A DNA stretch of 64,000 bases from Terrabacter terrigena (GTDB lineage: Bacteria > Actinomycetota > Actinomycetes > Actinomycetales > Dermatophilaceae). The notes below the pieces were generated by a model. It made no database searches and was not told the origin of the DNA. It worked only from the letters and a program-made list of their open reading frames with translations. Of this stretch, positions 16,270 to 24,861 are shown piece by piece (the first letter of the stretch is position 1; every line of letters starts with the position of its first letter). Made by a program: the position numbers and the translations under genes. The stretch lies in contig NZ_JBHTKH010000006.1 in assembly GCF_042676085.1 (NCBI RefSeq), positions 62,001 to 126,000 on the forward strand, written 5' to 3'.

Positions 16270-17510
16270 CCGCACTCTCGACCGTCGAAGCCGCCCTGGA
16301 GACACTGCGTGCGGGGCGCCCCGTGCTCGTGCTCGACAGCGAGGACCGCGAGAACGAGGGCGACCTCGTGCTCGCCGCCGAGACGGCCACGGAGGACTGG
16401 ATGGCGTGGACGATCCGCCACTCGTCCGGTTACCTCTGCGCACCGGTACCCGACGAGGTCGCCGACCACCTCGAGCTGCCGCTCATGGTCTCGGAGAACC
16501 GCGACCCGCTGCGCACCGCCTACACCGTCTCCGTCGATGCCGCCACCGGCGTCACGACCGGCATCAGCGCCGCCGACCGGCTCCGCACGGTCCAGGTCCT
16601 GGCAGACCCGGAGGCCACGCCCGACGACCTCATCCGACCCGGGCACATCCTCCCGCTCCGGGCCCGCCACGGTGGGGTGCTCACCCGACCCGGGCACACG
16701 GAGGCCGCGGTCGACCTGGCTCGCCTGGCCGGGCTGGCCCCGGTCGCAGTCATCGGCGAGCTGGTGCACGACGACGGCACCATGATGCGCTTCGACGCGG
16801 TCGTCGACCTCGGCCGCGAGTTCGGTCTGCCCGTCATCACGATCGAGCAGCTCATCGACCACCGGCAGCGCCTCGACCGCGTCGAACGGCTCGCGACGAC
16901 CCGGATCCCCACCGTCCACGGGACGTTCACGGCGTACGGCTACCGCGACACGCTCACCGGCGACGAGCACGTCGCCCTCGTCAGCCCGCGCGGTCTCCAG
17001 GGGCTGAGCTCGTCGGGACCGGTCGTGACGCGGCTGCACTCGGAGTGCCTGACCGGCGACGCCTTCGGCTCGCTGCGGTGCGACTGCGGACCACAGCTCC
17101 AGTCGGCCCTGGCACGCATCGGGCGCGAGGGCGGGGTCGTCGTGTACCTCGGGGGCCACGAGGGCCGCGGCGTCGGCCTCGTCGACAAGCTGCGCGCGTA
17201 CGCCCAACAGGACCGTGGCGCCGACACCGTCGACGCACAGACGGCGCTCGGGCTCCCGGTCGACGCGCGCGAGTACGCCGCCGGGGCGGCGATCCTGCAC
17301 GACCTCGGCGCCACCGAGGTCGTGCTGCTGACGAACAACCCGAAGAAGGTGTCCGCGCTGCGCCACCTCGGGCTCGACGTCGTCGCGGTCGAGCGGCTGC
17401 ACGGCCCCATGGGCCAGGACAACGAGCGCTACCTGGTCACCAAGCGCGACCGGTTGGGCCACGACATCCCGGTCGCGAACGAGCGGCACGGCGGCAAGGA
17501 GACGGCATGA
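16266..17510 (+). CDS. ribBA: Bifunctional DHBP synthase / GTP cyclohydrolase II (RibBA)
   Basis: The enzyme supplies both precursors of riboflavin. It has 414 residues. The RibB domain (about 1-205) shows DSEDRENEGDLVLAAE, RPGHILPLRAR and HTEAAVDL. The RibA domain (about 210-405) has TRLHSECLTGDAFGSLRCDC, which supplies the three zinc cysteines, GGHEGRGVGLVDKL, and LLTNNPKKVSALR. It overlaps ribE and ribH with ATGA junctions, indicating coupled translation. Confidence 0.97.
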   Translation: MTALSTVEAALETLRAGRPVLVLDSEDRENEGDLVLAAETATEDWMAWTIRHSSGYLCAPVPDEVADHLELPLMVSENRDPLRTAYTVSVDAATGVTTGISAADRLRTVQVLADPEATPDDLIRPGHILPLRARHGGVLTRPGHTEAAVDLARLAGLAPVAVIGELVHDDGTMMRFDAVVDLGREFGLPVITIEQLIDHRQRLDRVERLATTRIPTVHGTFTAYGYRDTLTGDEHVALVSPRGLQGLSSSGPVVTRLHSECLTGDAFGSLRCDCGPQLQSALARIGREGGVVVYLGGHEGRGVGLVDKLRAYAQQDRGADTVDAQTALGLPVDAREYAAGAAILHDLGATEVVLLTNNPKKVSALRHLGLDVVAVERLHGPMGQDNERYLVTKRDRLGHDIPVANERHGGKETA

Positions 17511-17992
17511 AGGACGGCGCCCCCACCATCGACGCCGACGGCAGCGGCCTGCGCGTCGCGGTCGTCGCGGCGAGCTGGCACGAGCAGGTGATGGACGGCC
17601 TGCTCGACGGGGCACGTCGCGGACTCGCCGACGCCGGCGTGACCGATGTCGAGGTGGTGCGCGTGCCCGGCACGTTCGAGCTGTCGGTCGCCTGCGCCGC
17701 CCTCGCCGGGCGGTTCGACGCCCTCGTGGCGCTCGGGGTCGTGATCCGCGGCGGCACTCCGCACTTCGACTACGTCTGCCACGCGGCGACGTCGGGCATC
17801 ACGGAGGTCTCGGTGCGCACGGCCACGCCGATCGGGTTCGGCGTGCTCACCTGCGACGACGAGCAGCAGGCGCTCGACCGTGCCGGGCTGCCCGGCTCGG
17901 CCGAGGACAAGGGCCACGAGGCTGCGAGCGCTGCGGTCGCCACCGTGGTCGCGCTCCGGGCGGTGCCGTCGACCCCGGCCGCCACGACGTGA
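17507..17992 (+). CDS. ribH: 6,7-dimethyl-8-ribityllumazine synthase
   Basis: The enzyme condenses the RibD-pathway product with dihydroxybutanone phosphate. It has 161 residues. Motifs are VAVVAASWHEQVMDGLLDGA, VVRVPGTFELSVAC, and ALGVVIRGGTPHFDYVC with catalytic His86, then GFGVLTCDDEQQALDRAG. The C-terminus is a short Ala/Pro/Thr tail. The ATGA overlap with ribBA makes it the last gene of the riboflavin operon. Confidence 0.96.
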   Translation: MKDGAPTIDADGSGLRVAVVAASWHEQVMDGLLDGARRGLADAGVTDVEVVRVPGTFELSVACAALAGRFDALVALGVVIRGGTPHFDYVCHAATSGITEVSVRTATPIGFGVLTCDDEQQALDRAGLPGSAEDKGHEAASAAVATVVALRAVPSTPAATT

Positions 17993-18022
17993 GCACTGGT
18001 CAGGTCGACGCGGAGCGGCCCG

Positions 18023-18028
18023 TAGGCT
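18023..18028 (+). promoter_or_regulatory. Leaderless -10 box of hisE
   Basis: TAGGCT lies eight bases before the GTG at 18037 and just after ribH. It supports the downstream GTG as the true hisE start over the in-frame GTG at 17989. Confidence 0.5.
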
Positions 18029-18036
18029 GGGCGACC

Positions 18037-18300
18037 GTGAAGAGCTTTGAGCAGCTGTATGCCGAGCTGGCCGAGAAGGCACAGACGCGACCCGAGGGCT
18101 CGGGCACCGTCGCGCAGCTCGACGCCGGCGTCCACGCGATCGGCAAGAAGATCGTCGAGGAGGCGGCCGAGGTGTGGATGGCCGCCGAGTACCAGTCGAA
18201 CGACGAGGCCGCCGAGGAGATCAGCCAGCTCCTCTACCATCTGCAGGTCCTCATGCTCGCCAAGGGCATCTCGCTCGACGACGTCTACTCCCACCTCTGA
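18037..18300 (+). CDS. hisE: Phosphoribosyl-ATP pyrophosphatase HisE
   Basis: The enzyme catalyses the second step of histidine synthesis. It has 87 residues, normal for stand-alone actinobacterial HisE. The MazG-like helical core carries the acidic metal-binding helices KKIVEEAAEVWMAAEYQSND and EEISQLLYHLQVLML. The start GTG (KSFEQLYAELAEKAQTRP) follows a TAGGCT box by eight bases. hisG follows 14 bp later, so the two form a his sub-operon, apart from hisF and hisI at 26.7 and 33.1 kb. Confidence 0.95.
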   Translation: MKSFEQLYAELAEKAQTRPEGSGTVAQLDAGVHAIGKKIVEEAAEVWMAAEYQSNDEAAEEISQLLYHLQVLMLAKGISLDDVYSHL

Positions 18301-18314
18301 GGACTGTTCACGCC

Positions 18315-19160
18315 ATGCTGCGAATCGCCGTGCCCAACAAGGGCTCTCTGTCCGATGCTGCCGTCGAGCTGCTGCGCGAGGCGGGCTACCGCACGCGCCG
18401 CGACACCAAGGAGCTCGTGGTCACCGACGTCGAGAACGACGTCGAGTTCTTCTACCTGCGACCCCGTGACATCGCCGTCTACGTCGGCTCCGGCACCGTC
18501 GATGCCGGTGTCACCGGGCGCGACCTGCTGCTCGACTCCGGCTCGTCCGCCGTGGAGGTCATGGCGCTCGGCTTCGGAGCGTCGACGTTCCGCTATGCCG
18601 GCAAGCCGGGACACGTGGGCACCGTCGCCGACATCGCCGGCAAGCGGGTGGCGACGTCCTACGCCGGTCTCGTGCGTGCCGACCTCGCCGCACGGGGTCT
18701 GTCCGCCGACGTCGTGCGCCTCGACGGCGCCGTCGAGACCGCCATCACCCTCGGTGTCGCCGACTGCATCGCCGACGTCGTCGAGACCGGAACCACGCTG
18801 CGCCAGCAGGGCCTCGAGGTGTTCGGCGAGCCGATCCTGCGCTCGGAGGCCGTGCTCATCCGCGGTGACCGGCCGGGCGAGGCCCAGGCGATCGAGGTGC
18901 TCCAGCGCCGCGTCGCGGGTGTCATCACGGCGCGCACCTACGTGATGCTCGACTACGACTGCCCGAAGGACCTCGTCGACCGGGCCTGCGAGCTCACGCC
19001 GGGCCTCGAGTCGCCCACGGTCTCGTCGCTGCAGGACGACGCCTGGGTCGCCGTGCGCGCGATGGTGCCGAGGATCGGGCGCAACCGTCTCATGGACGAG
19101 CTCTACGACCTCGGAGCCCGGGCGATCCTCGTCACCGACATCGCTGCCTGCCGGCTGTGA
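18315..19160 (+). CDS. hisG: ATP phosphoribosyltransferase HisG, long form
   Basis: The enzyme catalyses the first, feedback-controlled step of histidine synthesis. It has 281 residues, the long form that carries its own C-terminal ACT-like histidine-binding domain and needs no HisZ. The N-terminus MLRIAVPNKGSLSDAAVELL is typical. The PRPP loop is ADVVETGTTLRQQGLEV (about residue 155). The regulatory domain includes SPTVSSLQDDAWVAVRAMV. Its stop overlaps the next start as GTGA. Confidence 0.97.
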   Translation: MLRIAVPNKGSLSDAAVELLREAGYRTRRDTKELVVTDVENDVEFFYLRPRDIAVYVGSGTVDAGVTGRDLLLDSGSSAVEVMALGFGASTFRYAGKPGHVGTVADIAGKRVATSYAGLVRADLAARGLSADVVRLDGAVETAITLGVADCIADVVETGTTLRQQGLEVFGEPILRSEAVLIRGDRPGEAQAIEVLQRRVAGVITARTYVMLDYDCPKDLVDRACELTPGLESPTVSSLQDDAWVAVRAMVPRIGRNRLMDELYDLGARAILVTDIAACRL

Positions 19161-19720
19161 CCCACGGCGACGACGGTGACGACCAGATGACGGGCCAGCC
19201 GGTGGAGCCCCACGAGCCCGGGGACGCCCCAGACCCGTTCGCGCCGTTCCGCCCGCGCCGCGGACGGGCGGTCGCCCTCGGCGTCGGCTGGGCGTCCCTG
19301 GCGGTCTTCGGTGCCATCGCCGTCGTCATGCCCGCGCAGGCCGACGGCCGCTGGGGTCTCGGTGACCGTCTCATGTTCTTCGGCCTCGGTGTCGTCGTCG
19401 CGTTCGTCGCCTGGCGCTACGCCTCGATCGCCGCGGTGCCCAGCCGCGAGGGCCTCGTCGTGCGCAACCTCGTGCTGACCCGCACCCTCGAGTGGGCCGA
19501 GGTCGTCGGTGTGCAGTTCGGTGGCGGTGAGCCGTGGGTGAGCCTCGACCTCGAGGACGGCGACACGGTGGCGGTCATGGCGATCCAGAAGGCCGACGGA
19601 GACGTCTCCGGTCGCGAGGCCTCTCGCCTCGCCGCCCTCGTCCAGGCCTTCGGCGAGACGGCCGAGCCGGGCGGCCCCGACGGTGCGGACGACCGCGACC
19701 GGCCGGAGGGGGACGCGTGA
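19157..19720 (+). CDS. Membrane protein with bacterial PH-like domain
   Basis: The protein has 187 residues. A Pro-rich cytosolic N-terminus (1-32) is followed by two membrane helices (ALGVGWASLAVFGAIAVVM and LMFFGLGVVVAFVAWRY). Then comes a compact beta-rich domain (about residues 90-165) with VPSREGLVVRNLVLTRTLEW and PWVSLDLEDGDTVAVMAIQK. That layout is typical of small actinobacterial PH-domain proteins encoded beside hisG. The C-terminus is acidic. The function is unknown. It is translationally coupled to hisG and to the flavin reductase downstream. Confidence 0.78.
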   Translation: MTHGDDGDDQMTGQPVEPHEPGDAPDPFAPFRPRRGRAVALGVGWASLAVFGAIAVVMPAQADGRWGLGDRLMFFGLGVVVAFVAWRYASIAAVPSREGLVVRNLVLTRTLEWAEVVGVQFGGGEPWVSLDLEDGDTVAVMAIQKADGDVSGREASRLAALVQAFGETAEPGGPDGADDRDRPEGDA

Positions 19721-20256
19721 CCGGCGAGCCGACTCCCGAGCGCATGCGGCACGCCCTCGGGCACTTCGCGACCGGAGTCACGGTCGTGACGGGCTTCGCC
19801 GACGACGGCTCACCGGTCGGGTTCGCCTGCCAGTCGTTCGCGTCGGTGTCGCTCCACCCACCTCTCGTCCTCTTCTGCGCCGACCACCGCGGCCGGTCCT
19901 GGCCGCGCATGCGCGACCGGGGGCGGTTCACCGTCAACGTGCTCCGGCACGAGCAGCGTGAGCTCATCGGGCGGTTCGGCTCGACGGCGGGCGCCCGCTT
20001 CGACGGACTCGAGTGGGAGCGGTCGGCGAGCGGCGGCCCGAGCCTGCCCGGTGTGCTGATGCGCATCCACTGCGCCGTCGAGCAGGTGCACGTCGCCGGC
20101 GACCACGACGTCGTCATCGGTCGCGTGCTCGAGCTCGAGGACGGCGAGTCCGGGCGGCCGATGCTCTTCTACCGCGGCCGCTTCACGGTCACGGAGCGGC
20201 GTACGTCCACGGGCGTCGACGAGGGCCCGGAGCCGATGGACGACTACTGGGGCTGA
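19717..20256 (+). CDS. Flavin reductase family protein (FMN-binding)
   Basis: The protein has 179 residues and a split-barrel flavin reductase fold. It starts with MRHALGHFATGVTVVTGFAD, then SFASVSLHPPLVLFC, which contacts FMN, and GRFTVNVLRHEQREL. It ends with DHDVVIGRVLELEDGESGRPMLFYRGRF. Such enzymes use NAD(P)H to reduce FMN or FAD for partner monooxygenases, but no partner is adjacent. The GTG start overlaps the preceding stop, so it is probably co-transcribed with hisEG. Confidence 0.9.
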   Translation: MTGEPTPERMRHALGHFATGVTVVTGFADDGSPVGFACQSFASVSLHPPLVLFCADHRGRSWPRMRDRGRFTVNVLRHEQRELIGRFGSTAGARFDGLEWERSASGGPSLPGVLMRIHCAVEQVHVAGDHDVVIGRVLELEDGESGRPMLFYRGRFTVTERRTSTGVDEGPEPMDDYWG

Positions 20257-20267
20257 AGGCCGCCCAC

Positions 20268-20750
20268 CTACCCGGTGTGTTGCCGAGGCCGGGAGTCGGT
20301 GCCACCGACGAGCCCCTGCCACGACCACTTCGGCACGGTCAGCGCGTCCGGCACGTCGTCCGCCGACCCGTGGTAGGTCCCCATGTACGCCGTGGCCCAC
20401 GTGAAGTACGCGACGAGCGCGTCGCGTACGACGGGGTCGTCGCCCAGCCCGGCTTCGTCGACGGCGTCGGCGAAGCAGGCCACCGCCCGCTCGTCCATCT
20501 CGACGTGGGGGCCGTTGCCGGAGTGCATCCGCACCACCTCGCTCTCGCTGGCGAGGTGTGCGGTGTAGGCGGGCGGTCCGCCGAGGGCCTCGGCCCAGTA
20601 GGCTGCGAGGCGCGCAGTGTGGTCAGGGTGGTAGCCGTGCGAGAAGGCATGCGACACAACGGGATCCGCCAGGCAGCGCTCGTGCCAGGCGTGAGCGAGT
20701 GCGGTCAGCGCCCGCATGCCGCCGACCGCATCGTAGATCGAGGTGGCCAC
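20268..20750 (-). CDS. glbO: Group II truncated haemoglobin (trHbO-like)
   Basis: The protein has 160 residues. The start SIYDAVGGMRALTAL matches the trHbO N-terminus (FYDAVGG). YWAEALGGPPAYT is the B/C-E region, and VVRMHSGNGPH at 73-82 carries the proximal His76. It has a longer C-terminal tail than M. tuberculosis trHbO. These proteins bind O2 and are thought to help oxygen delivery or detoxification of reactive species. It converges on the flavin reductase with an 11-bp gap and lies downstream of the CHAP protein gene on the same strand. Confidence 0.88.
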   Translation of the reverse strand: MATSIYDAVGGMRALTALAHAWHERCLADPVVSHAFSHGYHPDHTARLAAYWAEALGGPPAYTAHLASESEVVRMHSGNGPHVEMDERAVACFADAVDEAGLGDDPVVRDALVAYFTWATAYMGTYHGSADDVPDALTVPKWSWQGLVGGTDSRPRQHTG

Positions 20751-20798
20751 CGGGGCAGGGTCCCACCTCGGGATGGGCCCGGCAAGGCCCGGGAGCGG

Positions 20799-20819
20799 CC
20801 GGGGTTGGCGCGGCCCCGG
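20799..20819 (-). terminator. Possible terminator of the CHAP protein gene
   Basis: CCGGGG (20799-20804) and CCCCGG (20814-20819) form a 6-bp GC stem with a nine-base loop, in the 82-bp gap downstream of the minus-strand CHAP gene. There is no U-tract. The evidence is weak. Confidence 0.3.
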
Positions 20820-20832
20820 AGCCGTCCGTCCG

Positions 20833-23800
20833 TCAGCGGAAGTGGATGAAGTTCGACGGCCAGGACGAGCTGGTGCGGGCGATGATGCGGCGACCGCTCA
20901 TCGACGTGTAGGTCCGGCCGAGCACCGTGCCGCCGTAGCCGCTCTCGGAGATCGCGATCTGGTTGCCGTCGGCGCTCACCCAGTCCACGTACGCGACGTG
21001 GTTGGAGTTCCACTGTGCGATGTCACCGACCCGCGGCGACTGGTCGACCGCGAAGCCCTTCGCCCGCGCGTTGTTGTCCCAGCTCTCGGCGTTGCCGAGG
21101 TTGCCCGGGTTCCGGATGCCGTCGAGTGAGAGTCGGTACGCCGAGAAGTTCGTGCAGTTGTTGCCCCAGGCGTCCACCGGGTAGTTCCAGGCCCGCTGGC
21201 CGTAGTAGCCGAAGCGGCTGATGCAGTTCTGGGTCGCCCGTGAGTAGCACGACCAGTCCTGCGGACCCGGACCGCCGGTGACCGCCCAGGTGACGGTCGA
21301 CCCGCGGTAGACCACCGCGTTGCCGGTGCCGAGCACGCGCAGGAACGACCCGGTACCGGTGCTCTTCGACGACCACTGCGTCGCACCGGCGGCGTTGCGC
21401 ACCACGAAGTTGCCGTCGGTCTGCATGGCGGCCGTGTTGCCGGCGCCGGACGTGAACGAGGCCCACTTGCGCACCCCCGACGCCGAGGTCAGCACGAGGT
21501 TGCCGTCGGTGCGCATCGTCATCGACCAGCCCTGGCTCGTCGAGGTGATCGACTCGCCGGAGCGGAGCAGCTGGTTGGACAGCAGGCGGTCGTACCTGAT
21601 CCCGCGGTGGTCCCAGACGGTCGTGCTGCCCTGGCGCAGCTGGAGCAGCCCGTCGTCCGTGATCGTGGCGACGGCGCCGGTCCAGCCGTTCGTGCCGGCG
21701 GTCCAGGCCAGGCTGCCGTCGGGACGCATGATCGCGAGGTTGCCGTCGGAGCGGACGAAGAGGCGGTTGCCGACCCCGGTCGTGCCGCTGGCCCAGCGCC
21801 GCACGCCGCCGGAGACGATGACGAGGTTGCCGTCGGTCTGCATCCCCGCCTTGTAGACGCCGTTGGGGGAGACCAGCGCGGTGCCGCCGAGGAGGACCTG
21901 ACCCGGCTTCAACGTCGTGCCGGCGATGTACGTGTAGGCGTTCGCCCTGGTGACCGTGCCGGCCCGCGTCGTCACCTTCACCGGCACGTAGCCGGTCGCC
22001 ATCCTTGCGGGCACCACGGCGGTGAGCTGCGTGGCGGACACGCGGGTCACGCTCGTCGCCGGGGCCCCGTTGATCCAGACGCCCGTGACCACCGTGAACG
22101 ACGTGCCGCGCAGCGTCACGACGTTCCCCCCGGCGAGCAGCCCCGAGGACGGGGACACGGAGGTGATGACCGGGGCGTCCTGGTAGGCGAAGCGTCCGGC
22201 CGCGACCACGAGCGACGTGCCACCGGGAGTGGTGACGCGCACGTCGACGTCGGCCTCGGCGTGCGCCGGGATGGTGACCCGCAGCTGCGTCGCGGAGAGG
22301 CGCGTCACCGTCGTGGCCGGCACACCCCCGAACGTGACGCGGTCGACGCGGTCGTAGCCGGTGCCGGTGAGGGTCACGACGCTGCCACCCTTGGTCGGCG
22401 CGAGCGCCGGGGTGAGCGCCGTGACGGTAGGCACCGGCTGGTAGGTGAACCTGGCCGCCGCGACGACGGGTGATGTGCCACCCGGGGTGGTGACCCTGAC
22501 GTCGACCGTCCCCACGACGTGGCCCGGGACCGTGACCCGGATCGTGGTGGCCGAGACCCGGACGAGGCCGGTCGCCGGCCGGCCGCCGAAGTCGACCCCC
22601 GAGGCGAGGGACAGGCGGGTGCCGTTGATCGTCAGGATGCCCCCACCCGTCAGGGGACCGGCAGGTGCGGACAGCGCCGTGACGGCGGGTGCGCCGACGT
22701 ACTCGAAGGTCGTGCGGGCCGTCTCGGGGCTCGTGCCGTTGGCGTTCGTCGCGCGCACGGCGACGACACCCTCCGCGTGCGCTGGTGCGGTGACGCGGAG
22801 GGTCGTGTCGGACACGCGGACCAGGCCCTTTCCGAGCGTGGTGCCGAAGCGGACCTCACCCACCTCGGCGAGGTGCGTGCCGGTCAGCGTCACCACCGTG
22901 CCGCCCTGCAGCGGGCCGGCGGAGACGGACAGCCCGCTGATCGCCGGCGGGGAGCCGTAGGCGTACCTGGACCCGACGCCGGCGGCCGAGGTGCCGCCCG
23001 GGGTGGTGACGCGCACGTCGACCGGTCCCGAGGCGTGCGGCGGGGTGGTCACGCGCAGCGTCGTCGACGAGACGCGCACGATCTTGGTGGTCGTGGTGGC
23101 GCCGAAGCTGACGGCGGTCGCGCGGCCGAAGCCCGTGCCCGTCAGCGTGACGACGGTGCCTCCGGCCGGGGGACCGGTGACCGGCGTCAGGCCGGTGACG
23201 GTCGGGACGGCCTCGTACTCGTACGCGGTCGCAGCGGTTGCGGCCGACGTGCCGTTCGGGTTGGACACGCGGACGCTCACGACCCCTGCGGAGTGGGCGG
23301 GCGCCGTCGCGCGGATGTAGGTCGGCGACAGGATCGTGAATCGAGTGAGGGTGTCGCCGAACGTGAGCCGCGTCGAGCCGGTGAACCGCGCGCCCGTCAG
23401 GTAGACGAGGGTGCCACCGCTGACCGGGCCGGAGGGCACCGAGAGCCGCGTGACGGCGGGCGGCAGGTAGAAGGTGTACCGCGTCGAGGCGGTGACGGCA
23501 GTCGTGCCGCCAGGGGTCGTGACCCGGACGTCGACGGCTCCGAGGGCGTGCGCCGGGGTGGTGACGCGCAGGGTCGTCGCGGAGACCCGGGTGATCGACG
23601 GAGCGGGGGTCGTGCCGAAGAGGACCGCGGACGCCCGCGTCAGGCCCGTCCCGGTCAGCGTGACGGTCGCCCCGCCGCCGGTGCCGCCCGACGCCGCTGA
23701 CACGCGGGTCAGGGTCGGCACGGCGTCGTAGGTGAAGGTCGGGCTGCTGCCGGACGTGCCGACCGGGGTCGTGACGCGCACGTACACGGCGCTCGCCGGG

Positions 23801-24693
23801 CGCGCCGGGGTGGTGACCCGCAGCTGGGTGCTGGAGACGACCGCGAGCTGCGTCCCGAGCAGGCCGCCGAACGTCACCTTGGTGGCCCCGGAGAAGCCCG
23901 TACCGGTCACCGTGAGCACGGTGCCCCCGCGAACCGGCCCGGCAGGGACCGAGAGCGAGGTGACCGTGGGCGGGAGCACGACCGGGGGCGCGGTGTAGGT
24001 GAACCGGGCGACGGACGTCACCGGTGACGTGCCGCCGGGGGTGACGACCCGTACGTCGACCGGGCCGGCGGCGTGCGCCGGGACGGTGACGCGGAGCTGG
24101 GTCGCGCTCACCCGGGCCAGGGCGGACCCGGGGGTGGTGCCGAAGAGGACCGCGGTGGCCCGAGTGAAGCCGGTCCCGTCGACGGTGAGCACGGCGCCGC
24201 CGGCGGTCGGGCCGGAGCGGGTGGACAGCGACGCCACCGTCGGGACGGCGTCGAAGGCGAAGCTCGAGCGCGTCGAGACGGGTGAGGTGCCCGACGGCGT
24301 GGCGACCTGCACGCTGACGACCCCGGCGGCGTGCGCGGGGGTGACGACGCGGACCCGTGTGTCGGAGACCTTGGTGACGGCGGTGACCGCCGACGTGCCG
24401 AACAGGACCTTGGTCGTCGCACCGACCCCGGTGCCCGAGAGGTCGACGGCGGTTCCGCCGCTCATCGGACCTGCCACCACCGAGAGGGCGGGAGCCGCCG
24501 GCGGGGCGGCGGTCACGGCGAGTGCCGTGGGGCTCGCGGTGGAGGCCCACGGTGCTGCCGTCGCGGACGGCGCCGCCGCCAGACCCGGGATGCCCGCGAG
24601 GACCGCCAGGGAGACCGTCGTGGCCAGGGCGCGCCCTCCGACACGCGGATGGAGGGCTCGGTGTCGGGCGTTCGGCGTCTTCGGTGGCATCAT
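20833..24693 (-). CDS. Large secreted protein: ten IPT/TIG repeats, bulb-type lectin and CHAP hydrolase domain
   Basis: The protein has 1,286 residues. A signal peptide ends near residue 47 (ATAA-PWA). About ten IPT/TIG immunoglobulin-like repeats of about 85 residues follow (roughly 55-920), each with a start like PTVTxLSxxxGPxxGGTxVTLTG. Residues 925-1139 are bulb-type lectin-like, with repeats such as MQTDGNLVIVSGG. The last 147 residues are a CHAP (Cys-His amidohydrolase/peptidase) domain: Cys1180 in WGNNCTNFSAYRL and His1232 in NSNHVAYVDWV. It probably cuts peptidoglycan, held away from the cell on a long stalk. No LPXTG or C-terminal anchor is seen. AAGGAG lies upstream of the ATG. Confidence 0.9.
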   Translation of the reverse strand: MMPPKTPNARHRALHPRVGGRALATTVSLAVLAGIPGLAAAPSATAAPWASTASPTALAVTAAPPAAPALSVVAGPMSGGTAVDLSGTGVGATTKVLFGTSAVTAVTKVSDTRVRVVTPAHAAGVVSVQVATPSGTSPVSTRSSFAFDAVPTVASLSTRSGPTAGGAVLTVDGTGFTRATAVLFGTTPGSALARVSATQLRVTVPAHAAGPVDVRVVTPGGTSPVTSVARFTYTAPPVVLPPTVTSLSVPAGPVRGGTVLTVTGTGFSGATKVTFGGLLGTQLAVVSSTQLRVTTPARPASAVYVRVTTPVGTSGSSPTFTYDAVPTLTRVSAASGGTGGGATVTLTGTGLTRASAVLFGTTPAPSITRVSATTLRVTTPAHALGAVDVRVTTPGGTTAVTASTRYTFYLPPAVTRLSVPSGPVSGGTLVYLTGARFTGSTRLTFGDTLTRFTILSPTYIRATAPAHSAGVVSVRVSNPNGTSAATAATAYEYEAVPTVTGLTPVTGPPAGGTVVTLTGTGFGRATAVSFGATTTTKIVRVSSTTLRVTTPPHASGPVDVRVTTPGGTSAAGVGSRYAYGSPPAISGLSVSAGPLQGGTVVTLTGTHLAEVGEVRFGTTLGKGLVRVSDTTLRVTAPAHAEGVVAVRATNANGTSPETARTTFEYVGAPAVTALSAPAGPLTGGGILTINGTRLSLASGVDFGGRPATGLVRVSATTIRVTVPGHVVGTVDVRVTTPGGTSPVVAAARFTYQPVPTVTALTPALAPTKGGSVVTLTGTGYDRVDRVTFGGVPATTVTRLSATQLRVTIPAHAEADVDVRVTTPGGTSLVVAAGRFAYQDAPVITSVSPSSGLLAGGNVVTLRGTSFTVVTGVWINGAPATSVTRVSATQLTAVVPARMATGYVPVKVTTRAGTVTRANAYTYIAGTTLKPGQVLLGGTALVSPNGVYKAGMQTDGNLVIVSGGVRRWASGTTGVGNRLFVRSDGNLAIMRPDGSLAWTAGTNGWTGAVATITDDGLLQLRQGSTTVWDHRGIRYDRLLSNQLLRSGESITSTSQGWSMTMRTDGNLVLTSASGVRKWASFTSGAGNTAAMQTDGNFVVRNAAGATQWSSKSTGTGSFLRVLGTGNAVVYRGSTVTWAVTGGPGPQDWSCYSRATQNCISRFGYYGQRAWNYPVDAWGNNCTNFSAYRLSLDGIRNPGNLGNAESWDNNARAKGFAVDQSPRVGDIAQWNSNHVAYVDWVSADGNQIAISESGYGGTVLGRTYTSMSGRRIIARTSSSWPSNFIHFR

Positions 24694-24861
24694 TCGTCGG
24701 TTCTCCTTGCAGTCAGCACGTCCGCGGAGAAGTCTGCAATGGCAAATGTCGCCTTGTACGCGGTTTCGCCCTAATTGGCGCGCCCCAACTGCAACATCAG
24801 TCCCAGATGTGGTGTCCGGCGACCGCGCCGGGATGGCCGGCGAGAGGTGGAGAGGCTCGGT
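24694..24861 (-). other. Leader region of the CHAP protein gene
   Basis: This 168-bp gap is more AT-rich than the surrounding genes. Read on the minus strand it contains TTGCAGTTGG and CCAATTAGGG, possible promoter elements, and ends in the ribosome site AAGGAGA. I looked for a c-di-AMP (ydaO) riboswitch, common before such hydrolases, and saw no convincing match. Confidence 0.4.

Noticed and set aside
20833..24693. Phage tail or prophage origin of the IPT repeat protein
   Set aside because: No phage structural, integrase or lysis genes are adjacent, composition matches the surroundings, and it has its own signal peptide.
24694..24861. c-di-AMP riboswitch before the CHAP protein gene
   Set aside because: I could not match the conserved ydaO blocks in the 168-bp leader.
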